Part shown: piece by piece, positions 43,594 to 52,083 of the stretch
Position numbering within the stretch: the first letter of the stretch is position 1
Layout of the letters: each line of letters opens with the position of its first letter
Source: CAIMZW01 sp037135095
Lineage (GTDB): Bacteria; Actinomycetota; Actinomycetes; Nanopelagicales; Nanopelagicaceae
NCBI GenBank assembly: GCA_037135095.1
Contig: JBAXKZ010000002.1
Coordinates: forward strand, 36,693 to 100,692
Direction of reading: 5' to 3'
DNA length: 64,000 bases
The notes under the pieces: generated by a model
Databases searched by the model: none
Told to the model about the DNA's origin: nothing
The model's input: only the letters and a program-made list of their open reading frames with translations
Program-made: the position numbers and the translations under genes

Positions 43594-46461
43594 CTAATTA
43601 ATAGCTATCTCCTCGATTGGCAAGCACGAACAGACCAGATTGCGATCGCCAAAGACGCCATCGATTCGACCAACTGTCGGCCAATACTTTCCGGTATTCC
43701 CAATTTCGACATCATTTCCGGCGGGAAATGCTCCGATCTCTCTGGAGTATTTTCGCTCCCAAACCTCACGCACTAAATCGGCGCTGGTGTGCGGGGCAAA
43801 GTGCAATGGTGACTCTTCATGGGTCAAATCCCCCGCTTCGATATCGGCGATCTCAGCTCGGATCAAGATCATCGCATTGATAAAGCGATCGAGTTCGCGA
43901 ATATCTTCGGACTCGGTTGGCTCAATCATTAGAGTTCCAGCCACAGGGAAACTGACTGTTGGGGCATGGAAGCCGTGATCCATCAAGCGTTTTGCCACGT
44001 CATCTACGGTGACTCCAGATCGCTTGGTGATCTCACGCAAATCGATAATACATTCGTGTGCGATAAACCCGTGTTTGCCCTTGTATAGAACGGGAAAATG
44101 CGGATCGAGCTTGAGGGCTAAATAGTTGGCCGAAAGAATGGCAACTTCGGTGGCCTTTTTCAAACCATCTCCGCCCATCATTCGGATATATGCCCAGGAA
44201 ATTGGCAAAATACTGGCCGAACCAAATGGCGCAGAGCTTACGGGGCCAGGACCAGTTGCCGGACCAGCACTTTCATCAAGTGGATGATTTGGAAGAAAAG
44301 GTGCCAAGTGAGATCGGGCGATAACTGGGCCGACGCCAGGACCCCCTCCCCCATGTGGAATGCAGAAAGTCTTATGTAAATTCAAGTGCGAAACATCGGC
44401 ACCAAATTTTCCTGGTTGTGCCAAACCAACAAGCGCATTTAAATTCGCACCATCTACATACACCTGCCCACCAGCATCATGGATAAGCGCACAAATTTCG
44501 GTGATAGCTTCTTCAAAGACTCCGTGGGTTGAAGGATAGGTAACCATTAGGGCTGCCAACTCTTCTTGGTACTGCGCGATCTTTGCTTTCAAGTCATCAA
44601 CACTTACATTTCCGGCTTCATCGCAAGCAACAACAACTACCTTCATGCCAGCCATGACGGCGCTTGCCGCATTGGTTCCGTGCGCGCTGGATGGAATCAA
44701 ACAAATATTTCTATTTCTCTGACCGGTTGAGTCCAAATAATTTCTGATCGCTAGCAATCCGGCAAATTCACCTTGTGATCCGGCATTAGGTTGCAGTGAA
44801 ACCGCATCGTAACCAGTGATTGCAATGAGCCATGCTGAAAGTTCTGCGATCAATTCGCGAATACCGGCACTCTGCGATATCGGCGCGAACGGATGAAGCG
44901 ATGAAAACTCCGGCCAGGTGACCGCAGCCATCTCGGTTGCCGAATTCAATTTCATCGTGCAAGAGCCAAGTGGAATCATGGTTCGGTCAAGCGCCAAATC
45001 GCGATCAGCCAATGCCCGCATATAGCGCATCATTGAAGTCTCAGAGTGATAAGTATTGAAGAGTGGGTGAGTTAGATAGCTAGAAGAGCGAAGAAACTCA
45101 GTCGGCACTTCTGAAGCGATCTCAATGTCTTTCCAAGCGATACCTAAAATTCCTAAGAGTTCTACAAAAAACTCGGAGGTGGTCGTCTCGTCAAAAGAAA
45201 TACCTAACTTGCTATCTGAAAGTTTACGGAGGTTAATTCCTGCCTGCTCTGCGGCGTTAAAGATCTCACTCGCACGAGGTGAAGAAAATGTAACCGTGTC
45301 GAAAACTTGCCCGTCATCAACTTGAAAGCCGACTTTCAGAAGCTCGGCACGAAGGGTAATCGCGAAGCCATTAACACGAAGCGCGATCGCCTTCAGACCA
45401 TGGGGACCGTGCCACATCGCATAGAACGCCGACATGACAGCAAGTAGTACCTGAGCGGTACAAATATTTGAAGTGGCCTTATCCCGACGAATGTGTTGTT
45501 CGCGAGTTTGCAGTGCTAACCGAAAGGCTGGGTTGCCATGGACATCAACGCTTTGGCCAACGAGTCGACCTGGTATCGAACGCTCAAGCCCAGTGCGCAC
45601 CGCCATGAATCCGGCGTGTGGTCCACCAAATCCCATTGGGACTCCGAATCTTTGTGCGGAACCGATAGCGACATCAGCGCCCCACTCCCCCGGTGACTTG
45701 TAAATCGTTAGTGCTAATAAATCGCAATCAATAATTGCAAGCGCACCAGCATCATGCAACCAGGAGATTGCAGAACTTGGATTGGCAATCTTGCCTTGGG
45801 ATTGAACTTGCGAAATAACGCCACCGAATACCGGCACACCGAGAGCCGCGAGTCTCTCGGCAGTCATCTCGACCTGAACGACGGTGATTCCAAGCGGTTT
45901 TGCCCTGGTTTCAATTACTGCGCTCACATGTGGGTGTAAGCCTTCATCAATGGCAAATACCGCGGCGTCATCACCAGACCAAACTCTACGAGCAAGTGTC
46001 ATTGCCTCGGCAGCGGCACTGGCCTCATCCAACATTGAAGCGTTGGCAATCGCTAATCCGGTTAAGTCGGAGATCGCCGTTTGAAAAGCGAAGATCGCTT
46101 CCAGTCTGCCTTGGCTAATCTCTGGTTGATATGGCGTATAGGCGGTGTACCAGGCCGGATTTTCTAAAACATTTCGTAGAACAACGGGCGGAGTGATGGT
46201 TCCGTAATAACCGGCGCCAATTAACGAGTGGGCAACTTGATTTCGGCTCGCTTTGCTTCGCAAATCTGCAATCGTGGCTTCTTCAGAGATTGCTTCTGGA
46301 AGCGCTTGGACTAATGCTGTAGTCATTGCAATATTGGTCGGCACTACTCGAGCGATGAAGGCTTCGAGTGAGTCCGCACCCAACTCTTGTAGCATGAGAT
46401 CAATCTGACTTTGATCCGGTCCAATATGTCGGTCTTCAAAGCGAGAACGAATCTCACTCAT
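43594..46461 (-). CDS. gcvP: Glycine dehydrogenase (decarboxylating), P protein
   Basis: PLP-dependent P protein of the glycine cleavage system, decarboxylating glycine and passing the aminomethyl group to GcvH lipoate. The single-chain 955-residue form shows both homologous halves; PLP Lys697 lies in HLNLHKTFCIPHGGGGPGVG. The start is ATG 46461 with AAGGGG 7 nt upstream; an extended frame with nine more residues is less likely. gcvH lies about 2.5 kb upstream on the same strand; gcvT is not in the window. A 14-bp perfect palindrome sits in the leader. Confidence 0.97.
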   Translation of the reverse strand: MSEIRSRFEDRHIGPDQSQIDLMLQELGADSLEAFIARVVPTNIAMTTALVQALPEAISEEATIADLRSKASRNQVAHSLIGAGYYGTITPPVVLRNVLENPAWYTAYTPYQPEISQGRLEAIFAFQTAISDLTGLAIANASMLDEASAAAEAMTLARRVWSGDDAAVFAIDEGLHPHVSAVIETRAKPLGITVVQVEMTAERLAALGVPVFGGVISQVQSQGKIANPSSAISWLHDAGALAIIDCDLLALTIYKSPGEWGADVAIGSAQRFGVPMGFGGPHAGFMAVRTGLERSIPGRLVGQSVDVHGNPAFRLALQTREQHIRRDKATSNICTAQVLLAVMSAFYAMWHGPHGLKAIALRVNGFAITLRAELLKVGFQVDDGQVFDTVTFSSPRASEIFNAAEQAGINLRKLSDSKLGISFDETTTSEFFVELLGILGIAWKDIEIASEVPTEFLRSSSYLTHPLFNTYHSETSMMRYMRALADRDLALDRTMIPLGSCTMKLNSATEMAAVTWPEFSSLHPFAPISQSAGIRELIAELSAWLIAITGYDAVSLQPNAGSQGEFAGLLAIRNYLDSTGQRNRNICLIPSSAHGTNAASAVMAGMKVVVVACDEAGNVSVDDLKAKIAQYQEELAALMVTYPSTHGVFEEAITEICALIHDAGGQVYVDGANLNALVGLAQPGKFGADVSHLNLHKTFCIPHGGGGPGVGPVIARSHLAPFLPNHPLDESAGPATGPGPVSSAPFGSASILPISWAYIRMMGGDGLKKATEVAILSANYLALKLDPHFPVLYKGKHGFIAHECIIDLREITKRSGVTVDDVAKRLMDHGFHAPTVSFPVAGTLMIEPTESEDIRELDRFINAMILIRAEIADIEAGDLTHEESPLHFAPHTSADLVREVWERKYSREIGAFPAGNDVEIGNTGKYWPTVGRIDGVFGDRNLVCSCLPIEEIAIN

Positions 46462-46486
46462 TTGCCATCCCCTTACAATTCGGGCC

Positions 46487-46500
46487 AAGTTACGTAACTT
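46487..46500. promoter_or_regulatory. 14-bp perfect palindrome upstream of gcvP
   Basis: AAGTTACGTAACTT is its own reverse complement and begins 25 nt upstream of the gcvP start, in the 99-bp gap after the MerR gene. Its symmetry and place suggest an operator for a dimeric regulator; the adjacent MerR-like proteins are candidates. No binding data can be inferred from sequence alone. Confidence 0.4.
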
Positions 46501-46560
46501 AATTCGACCTAAATTGTCGACTAGTTAAAGCTCGGGCGTATGAGGTAAGGATAAAGATAT

Positions 46561-47100
46561 TTAGGCGCCTTTGCGCTTCCTGCGTTCGGCTAACTCGTCG
46601 TTACTTTGAGCACTACTAGCCAAAGATCCATCTGAAACGCGCTCGCCTTGTAGCGTCGCTAAGGAACCCTCAACCTCACTCCAAACGCGACCAATGGCGA
46701 TTCCAAAAACTCCCTGACCGCCTTGAAGTAAATCGATAATGTCATCTGCGCTGGCACATTCATAAATAGAAGCGCCATCGCTCATCAGAGTAATGCGCTC
46801 GAGGTCTGAAACGCCTCGAGTTCGCAGATGCTCGACGGCGGCGCGAATATTTTGCAGTGAGACACCAGTGTCCAGTAATCGCTTAACAATCTTTAAAACC
46901 AAAATGTCGCGAAAGCCGTAGAGTCGTTGCGAGCCTGATCCACTCGCCGGTTTAATACTCGGCTCCACCAATCCGGTCCGTGCCCAATAATCGAGCTGAC
47001 GATAAGTAATTCCGGCCGCTACACATGCTGTGGCTCCGCGATACCCAATATCGGTTGCGCTCGCCACTGGTTGCTCTGACTCTGACATTTGGTTGCTCAC
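46561..47100 (-). CDS. MerR-family transcription regulator (Rv1830-like)
   Basis: DNA-binding protein of 179 residues. The winged-helix HTH spans about 17-85 (YRGATACVAAGITYRQLDYW-ARTGLVEPS, then RLYGFRDILVLKIVKRLLDTGVSL), followed by a short coiled segment and a basic tail RRKRKGA. Gene order matches the mycobacterial Rv1826-Rv1832 block, where this position is Rv1830, a regulator linked to growth and division genes. GTG 47100 or ATG 47088 could start it; neither has a Shine-Dalgarno. Targets here are unknown, possibly gcvP. Confidence 0.86.
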   Translation of the reverse strand: MSNQMSESEQPVASATDIGYRGATACVAAGITYRQLDYWARTGLVEPSIKPASGSGSQRLYGFRDILVLKIVKRLLDTGVSLQNIRAAVEHLRTRGVSDLERITLMSDGASIYECASADDIIDLLQGGQGVFGIAIGRVWSEVEGSLATLQGERVSDGSLASSAQSNDELAERRKRKGA

Positions 47101-47188
47101 TTCTTTGGGGGAAGAACTTCATTGAGGAAGTTTGGAACTAGTGGAAGCGTAGATTTCTTAGCTTCAACCCGCAATCACCGACACGCAA

Positions 47189-47213
47189 AACTCTCAAGTT
47201 AAACTAAAGAGTT
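47189..47213 (-). terminator. Weak hairpin after bifunctional nuclease gene
   Basis: Minus-strand AACTCT and AGAGTT form a 6-bp stem around a 13-nt loop, overlapping the stop codon and followed by TTTG. The T run is short, so termination would be inefficient. Confidence 0.25.
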
Positions 47214-47685
47214 AGCCAACAAAATCCTCTGGGTTTATCTGATCTAGGAACTCGCGAAACTTCTCGACCTCATCATCAGATTGATCAGGGATCTCAATCC
47301 CGGCTTCACCGAGCAACTCCTCACTGGCAAAGATCGGCGCGCCAACTCGCAACGCTAGGGCAATCGCATCGCTAGGCCTGGCCGAGAGCTCGCCTCCCCC
47401 TGCGAAGATAAGTTCCGCGTAGAAGATGCCAGCTTTGATCTGCGTCAGATGCACCTGTTCTAGCTTTGAGCCGAGAAGCTTAATCGTCGAGACCAAGAGA
47501 TCATGGGTCAGAGGTCGAGGTGGGGTTAACTCCTGCTGTGCATATGCAATCGCGGTCGCCTCAACGGCACCAATCCAGATAGGTAAGTAGCGAACCCCAT
47601 CGACCTCTTTGAGAAGGACGATAGGTTGATTGGAGGGCATTTCGACCCGAACGCCGATGACATCAACCGGCAGGTAACTGCTCAT
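47212..47685 (-). CDS. Bifunctional nuclease (BFN/DUF151) domain protein
   Basis: A 157-residue member of the bifunctional nuclease family found throughout actinobacteria (Rv1829 position). Conserved parts include VRVEMPSNQPIVLLKEVDG, YLPIWIGAVEATAIAYA and the SARPSDAIALALRVGAPIFA motif. RNase/DNase activity is known only for some plant members; the bacterial role is unclear. I start at ATG 47685 rather than in a longer frame that overlaps the next MerR gene. Confidence 0.9.
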   Translation of the reverse strand: MSSYLPVDVIGVRVEMPSNQPIVLLKEVDGVRYLPIWIGAVEATAIAYAQQELTPPRPLTHDLLVSTIKLLGSKLEQVHLTQIKAGIFYAELIFAGGGELSARPSDAIALALRVGAPIFASEELLGEAGIEIPDQSDDEVEKFREFLDQINPEDFVG

Positions 47686-47701
47686 TCTTGAATGATCCGA
47701 G

Positions 47702-48415
47702 TTAGCGCAGGCGTTGCAGGCCGGAGCGAACCAAGGCGGCATGCAATCGAACTGAGAGCGAAGCTAATTCTCGTTGAACTTCTTCAGCACGAGCTTTGGC
47801 ATCTGAACTCTTTTGGCGAAGAAGCGGGGTAATGACCTGTTCAACCAGCCCGACTTCGCGATCGGCAGCGCTCTTGAAGGATCGTAAATGGCGGGCTTCG
47901 ATGCCGAAGGCTGCTATCTCGGCAACTGCCTTAGCTACTGAGAGGCTATCGCCGTCGTAATGGCGACCTCTCAAGGAAATTAGCCCATAAGACTCTAGCT
48001 CCGTTAGTTGTGAATCATCCAGACCGGAGGCGCTTAGCAGCTCCTCTCGCGAGAGGCGCAGATCGTTATCTTGACCAAAATTCGCTGGGGCAAATTCCCC
48101 ATCTATCGTCGCTAGGCGAGGGGTAGCGATTCCGCCTACGGCCGCGGCCGGTTCAAGTCCACGATCTAACGCATCCAAATTTTCTTTAATGACTCGAAGA
48201 GGTAAATATTGATCGCGTTGTGCCTGAAGCACATAGCGAAGCCGATCCAAATCGATGGTTGTGAACTTGCGATAACCCGACGGGGTGCGTTGCGGATCGA
48301 TCAAGCCTTCGGACTCTAAGAATCGAATTTTTGAGATCGTGATATCAGGGAAGTCGCCTCTTAATTTGCTGAGTACTTCTCCAATACTCAAATAGGCCCG
48401 GGCTGGAACGCTCAT
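47702..48415 (-). CDS. MerR-family transcription regulator (Rv1828-like)
   Basis: A 237-residue regulator with an N-terminal MerR winged helix (SIGEVLSKLRGDFPDITISK, IRFLESEGLIDPQRTPSGYR) and a second HTH-like C-terminal region (SREELLSASGLDDSQLTELE). This two-domain form matches Rv1828, which always stands next to garA. It follows the FHA gene by 0 bp, with GGAG before its ATG, and so is co-transcribed with it. The ligand and targets are unknown. Confidence 0.9.
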   Translation of the reverse strand: MSVPARAYLSIGEVLSKLRGDFPDITISKIRFLESEGLIDPQRTPSGYRKFTTIDLDRLRYVLQAQRDQYLPLRVIKENLDALDRGLEPAAAVGGIATPRLATIDGEFAPANFGQDNDLRLSREELLSASGLDDSQLTELESYGLISLRGRHYDGDSLSVAKAVAEIAAFGIEARHLRSFKSAADREVGLVEQVITPLLRQKSSDAKARAEEVQRELASLSVRLHAALVRSGLQRLR

Positions 48416-48850
48416 TTAGCTCCCCTTCACAAAAAATGTTAATTTAAACTTACCGAACTGAACTTCATCGCCTTGGGCTAGCGCCGATTGCGCCACCGCC
48501 TCGCCATTCAAATAACTTCCATTGAGACTTTGCAAGTCTCGAACTACATATGCCGAGCCGATCGAATGTTCAACGACTGCATGCTTCCTTGAAACAGTGA
48601 CATCATCGAGAAATATGTCGCTACTTGGCTCTCGCCCGACACTTGTTTCTGCAATATTTAACAGAAACCTTGCTCCCTTTCCAGGCCCGGAGAGGCCGAT
48701 CAGCATCGCTGAACCCTCCGGAAGTGCCGAAATGACCTCGCGCTCTTGCACTGAAAGCGACTCAAGGGAAGAGCCAAAATTTCCTTCTGGACGAAGCGCG
48801 GTCAGGTGGATCGTGGAGGTCAACTCGCTCGGGGTCGGTTGATCGCTCAC
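48416..48850 (-). CDS. garA: FHA-domain regulator of the GarA/OdhI type
   Basis: In mycobacteria and corynebacteria this protein, unphosphorylated, inhibits 2-oxoglutarate dehydrogenase and glutamate metabolism enzymes; Ser/Thr kinases switch it off. The 144-residue protein has a disordered N terminus and one FHA domain (SVGREPSSDIFLDDVTVSRK, LNGSYLNGE). In the N-terminal phospho-motif, ETTS of GarA reads ELTS here, so one of two acceptor threonines is missing. I start at GTG 48850, inside a GGGGAG-rich segment. Confidence 0.9.
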   Translation of the reverse strand: MSDQPTPSELTSTIHLTALRPEGNFGSSLESLSVQEREVISALPEGSAMLIGLSGPGKGARFLLNIAETSVGREPSSDIFLDDVTVSRKHAVVEHSIGSAYVVRDLQSLNGSYLNGEAVAQSALAQGDEVQFGKFKLTFFVKGS

Positions 48851-48915
48851 GCTCTCCCCTTTTCCCCTCAAAAACCTTGAGGTTCTACTACAGGGTGACC
48901 CTAGGCGAGGAGAGG

Positions 48916-49296
48916 TTATGCGGTCAAGCCCTCATATTCGGCTGCGCTCATAAGTTCATCGCCGCTACCACTCAGTTCAATTTCGGCAATCCAACCAGCG
49001 CCATAAGGGTCGCTGTTGATAACTTCAGGAGCGGTATCTAGCTCAGTATTAACGGCCACCACCGTGCCAGTAACTGGCGCGAAAATCTCAGAGACTGACT
49101 TGGTCGACTCGACCTCACCACAAACGGCTCCGGCAGCGAGGAGTTGACCAACCTTGGGTAACTGGATGTAGACAATATCTCCGAGGGCGCCTTGGGCAAA
49201 GTCAGTGATTCCAATCCGAACAACCGCCGAGCCTTCTTTGGCTTCAACCCACTCATGCTCTTTCGTGTATTTGAATTGGTTGGGCACTGATGACAT
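48916..49296 (-). CDS. gcvH: Glycine cleavage system H protein
   Basis: Lipoyl carrier that shuttles the aminomethyl group between P and T proteins. 126 residues with YTKEHEWVE at the N terminus and the lipoylation Lys66 in GEVESTKSVSEIFAPV. An AGGAG Shine-Dalgarno precedes ATG 49296. Its distance from gcvP and place beside garA are normal for actinobacteria. Confidence 0.97.
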   Translation of the reverse strand: MSSVPNQFKYTKEHEWVEAKEGSAVVRIGITDFAQGALGDIVYIQLPKVGQLLAAGAVCGEVESTKSVSEIFAPVTGTVVAVNTELDTAPEVINSDPYGAGWIAEIELSGSGDELMSAAEYEGLTA

Positions 49297-49344
49297 GGCG
49301 CAAACTCCTGATCTTCCTAGGTTTTCCTTAATTAGAAGGCAACT

Positions 49345-49926
49345 CTACTCAATACTTTTAAGCCCGCCACTCCCTCGAAGTTGCCAGAGCCCTTGAGCGG
49401 TATAGCTCAGACCAGTTAATAGATAAAGTCCAATTCCCCAAATCGCAAAGCTCCATCCCAAGATGGCGCTCACTCGACCGACTCCGTGGTCGCTTTTCAG
49501 GAGTAAAAGAGGAAAGGCGTAAAGGAGATTAAATGTGGCTGCCTTTCCCAAGTAAGTGACCTGGAAAACCGACCCGCCTTTGGATTTCAAAATTAAAAGG
49601 AGTAATGCCAACCAAAGATCTCGCCCGATCAATAAGAGCACCATCCACCACGGAATGAAATTTCGAATCGCAAGCGCGATCAATGTTGCGGCGATATATG
49701 CTCGATCAATTGTTGGGTCCATCATCGCCCCGAGTTTTGATTCTTGGTGAAGCGCGCGAGCAATCTTTCCATCTAAATAATCAGTTACGGCACCTATCGT
49801 GAGTACGAAAAAACTTGCGGTTGCTTGATGCTTAGCGAGAAAAAGATAGAGAAAGAGTGGGATACCAAAAGCACGCAGCAAAGTGAGGGCATTAGGGATC
49901 GTGAGGACATTTCGCTCTGAAGCCAC
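49345..49926 (-). CDS. pgsA: CDP-alcohol phosphatidyltransferase
   Basis: Membrane enzyme exchanging CMP of CDP-diacylglycerol for an alcohol, probably glycerol 3-phosphate. The 193-residue protein has about five membrane helices and the full CDP-OH-P motif with Asp49, Asp52, Gly53, Ala56, Arg57, Gly66, Asp70 and Asp74. I start at GTG 49926 with AAAGG 7 nt upstream; a longer frame would run into tRNA-Pro. Several paralogues exist in actinobacteria, so the exact headgroup is uncertain. Confidence 0.85.
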   Translation of the reverse strand: MASERNVLTIPNALTLLRAFGIPLFLYLFLAKHQATASFFVLTIGAVTDYLDGKIARALHQESKLGAMMDPTIDRAYIAATLIALAIRNFIPWWMVLLLIGRDLWLALLLLILKSKGGSVFQVTYLGKAATFNLLYAFPLLLLKSDHGVGRVSAILGWSFAIWGIGLYLLTGLSYTAQGLWQLRGSGGLKSIE

Positions 49927-49953
49927 TTGCCAACCTTTCTGAGATTCACCCAG

Positions 49954-50027
49954 TCGGGACGACAGGATTTGAACCTGCGACACCCAGACCCCCAGCCTGG
50001 TGCGCTACCAAGCTGCGCTACGTCCCG
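49954..50027 (-). tRNA. tRNA-Pro (GGG)
   Basis: Minus-strand cloverleaf of 74 nt: acceptor CGGGACG/CGTCCCG, D arm TAGCGCAGCTTGGTAGCGCA, anticodon stem CCAGG/TCTGG with loop CTGGGGG and anticodon GGG, and T arm GCAGGTTCAAATCCTG. CCA is not encoded. It sits between cmk-der and pgsA on the same strand. Confidence 0.96.
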
Positions 50028-50051
50028 GCGACATTTTCGTCGACGAGAATA

Positions 50052-52016
50052 TTACTCTCGCTCTTTAACCTTAATTGCAACCTCAACTGGTGAACCAAGG
50101 AAACCAAATTCTTCGCGAATTCGACGCTCGATAAAGCGACGATAAGAAGGTTCAATCCACTCACTGGAAAAGACAACAAACTTTGGTGGACAAATTGCCG
50201 CCTGGGTAGCAAAACGAATCTTAGGCTGCTTTCCGCTTCTAACTGGAGGTGGTGTGGCTGCGATTAGCGCACCGAGGAAGGAGTTCAACTTTGCCGTTGG
50301 AACTCGCTTCTCCCAGCTGGCTAATGCAGTTCGCAGTGCCGGAGCTAATCGATCTCGATGCCAACCAGTTTTTGCCGAGAGATTGACTCGTTGCGCCCAC
50401 GGGTAGCGTTCTAATTGACGTTCTATTTCGCGATCCAATTTCACTTGGCGATCTTCATCCACCATGTCCCATTTGTTCATGACTAGAACCAGCGCTCGCC
50501 CCGCCTCTTCGGCCATTGTGACGATACGAATATCTTGTTCAGTCAACGGTGCTGAAGCATCAAGAACAATTACCGCTACTTCTGCACGATCCAACGCGTT
50601 CGCCGTTCGCAACGAGGCGTAGTAATCGGTCCCGCTATCTTGATGTGCCCGACGTCGGATGCCGGCGGTATCGATAAAGCGCCATGTATCTCCGCCAATT
50701 TCAATCAATTCATCAACCGGATCTCGAGTCGTACCAGCGGCATCGTCAACGAGAACCCGGGACTCCCCCGCCAAGACATTTAGCAGGCTGGACTTTCCGA
50801 CATTTGGTCGCCCAACGAGGGCAACGCGACGGAAACCATCATCGGCTTTCTCGGAACCAACTTCCGGCAATTCGCGTACCAATAGATCCAATAGGTCGCC
50901 GCTACCTCTACCGTGAAGTGCCGATACAAAATGGGGTTCGCCTAAGCCCAAGTTCCAGAGTCCATGTGCATCGGCCTCTTCTCGTGGGCCATCAACTTTA
51001 TTCGCGGCCAAAAGAATCTTCTTTTTAGATTTGCGTAGCAAATCCACCAAAGCGCCATCTTCATCGAGGGCGCCGACTTGGGCATCAATAACAAACATGA
51101 TGAGATCAGCTTCTTCGATCGCAAGTTCGGCACCGGCAGTGATCTTTTCCGAAATTCCTTCGGGGCTCATCTCCCAGCCGCCGGTGTCGATCAAAATAAA
51201 TCGGCGACCATTCCATTCCGCTTGATACTTAACGCGATCTCGGGTTACTCCCGGAGTATCTTCAACGATCGCTTCGCGCCGACCGATCATTCGATTTACC
51301 AAAGTTGATTTTCCAACATTGGGTCTCCCGATCACAGCCACAGTGGGCAATCCCAATAGATTTCGATGTTCCAACCAATTCCAAATCAAATCTACAACTT
51401 CATCCAAATCCAAAGCGGTTGAATCCAACTCCATGGCATCTTCTGCTGGTCGTAGCGGTGAAATCCTACGAGTGGTATCAATCTGATCTCGGCCATCGAG
51501 TGCGGCCGCCACTTCAGTTGTTGAATCAGTCAAATTCAATTCTCGTTCTCGGCGTATTGCTCGCTCAGCTAAGTTGGCATAGAGAAAAATCTTCATTTCA
51601 GCCTCGGGAACTACGACCGTTCCGATGTCACGACCTTCAACAACGATTCCGCTCTTAGCGTTGCCAATTATTTCACGCTGAATTGCGACTAGGAAATCTC
51701 GAATCTCAGGCTGTTGGCTGATCTGACTGACATTGTCTGTCACGCGCGCGGAACGAATTTCAGCCGTGACGTCAACTCCCCCGCAAGTGATTGTTGGGCT
51801 TGTTGGGTCAGTCACAAAGAGAATTGGGTTGAGTTTTAGCGCTTCAACCAAAGCTTTGGGCTCGGTGATATTTTCTTTAAGTCCCAACCACGTTGCGGCA
51901 CGATAGAGCGCCCCGGTATCCAGGTAACTCCAATGAGCCCGGAGTGCAATCGCTTTTGCCGTGCTCGATTTGCCGGTACCGCTTGGACCATCAATTGCAA
52001 CAACTATTCCGGCCAT
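50052..52016 (-). CDS. der: Fusion of cytidylate kinase and GTPase Der
   Basis: A 654-residue bifunctional protein. Residues 1-215 are cytidylate kinase (CMP to CDP): P-loop GPSGTGKS 10-17, LDTGALYRA, VVEGRDIGTVV and TTRRISPLRP. From about 222 onward is the double-GTPase Der (EngA), needed for 50S ribosome assembly: G1 motifs GRPNVGKS at 230-237 and again at 402-409, DTGG and DTAG G3 motifs, NKVD and NKWD, and the C-terminal KH-like domain. The cmk-der pair is adjacent in most actinobacteria and fused in some, so this is a known arrangement. Confidence 0.96.
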   Translation of the reverse strand: MAGIVVAIDGPSGTGKSSTAKAIALRAHWSYLDTGALYRAATWLGLKENITEPKALVEALKLNPILFVTDPTSPTITCGGVDVTAEIRSARVTDNVSQISQQPEIRDFLVAIQREIIGNAKSGIVVEGRDIGTVVVPEAEMKIFLYANLAERAIRRERELNLTDSTTEVAAALDGRDQIDTTRRISPLRPAEDAMELDSTALDLDEVVDLIWNWLEHRNLLGLPTVAVIGRPNVGKSTLVNRMIGRREAIVEDTPGVTRDRVKYQAEWNGRRFILIDTGGWEMSPEGISEKITAGAELAIEEADLIMFVIDAQVGALDEDGALVDLLRKSKKKILLAANKVDGPREEADAHGLWNLGLGEPHFVSALHGRGSGDLLDLLVRELPEVGSEKADDGFRRVALVGRPNVGKSSLLNVLAGESRVLVDDAAGTTRDPVDELIEIGGDTWRFIDTAGIRRRAHQDSGTDYYASLRTANALDRAEVAVIVLDASAPLTEQDIRIVTMAEEAGRALVLVMNKWDMVDEDRQVKLDREIERQLERYPWAQRVNLSAKTGWHRDRLAPALRTALASWEKRVPTAKLNSFLGALIAATPPPVRSGKQPKIRFATQAAICPPKFVVFSSEWIEPSYRRFIERRIREEFGFLGSPVEVAIKVKERE

Positions 52017-52022
52017 GAGCCA

Positions 52023-52028
52023 ACCTTA
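52023..52028 (-). promoter_or_regulatory. -10 element TAAGGT, leaderless-type promoter of cmk-der
   Basis: Minus-strand TAAGGT lies exactly 6 nt before ATG 52016. Its AAGG could also be a close Shine-Dalgarno, so the reading is less certain than at other sites. Confidence 0.45.
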
Positions 52029-52083
52029 CTGGTGGGGCGGTGAGATCAATTTTCATCGAGATAACCGAGAGTGGATTTACTTC

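Noticed and set aside
43617..46118. Several 60-110-codon frames on the plus strand opposite gcvP
   Set aside because: They are complements of a well-conserved gene with no start signals and no family resemblance.
46462..46560. Glycine riboswitch before gcvP
   Set aside because: No aptamer-like paired helices are visible in the 99-bp gap; only the short palindrome stands out.
49927..49983. N-terminal extension of the phosphatidyltransferase frame
   Set aside because: It runs into tRNA-Pro, whereas GTG 49926 has a good Shine-Dalgarno and a normal start.
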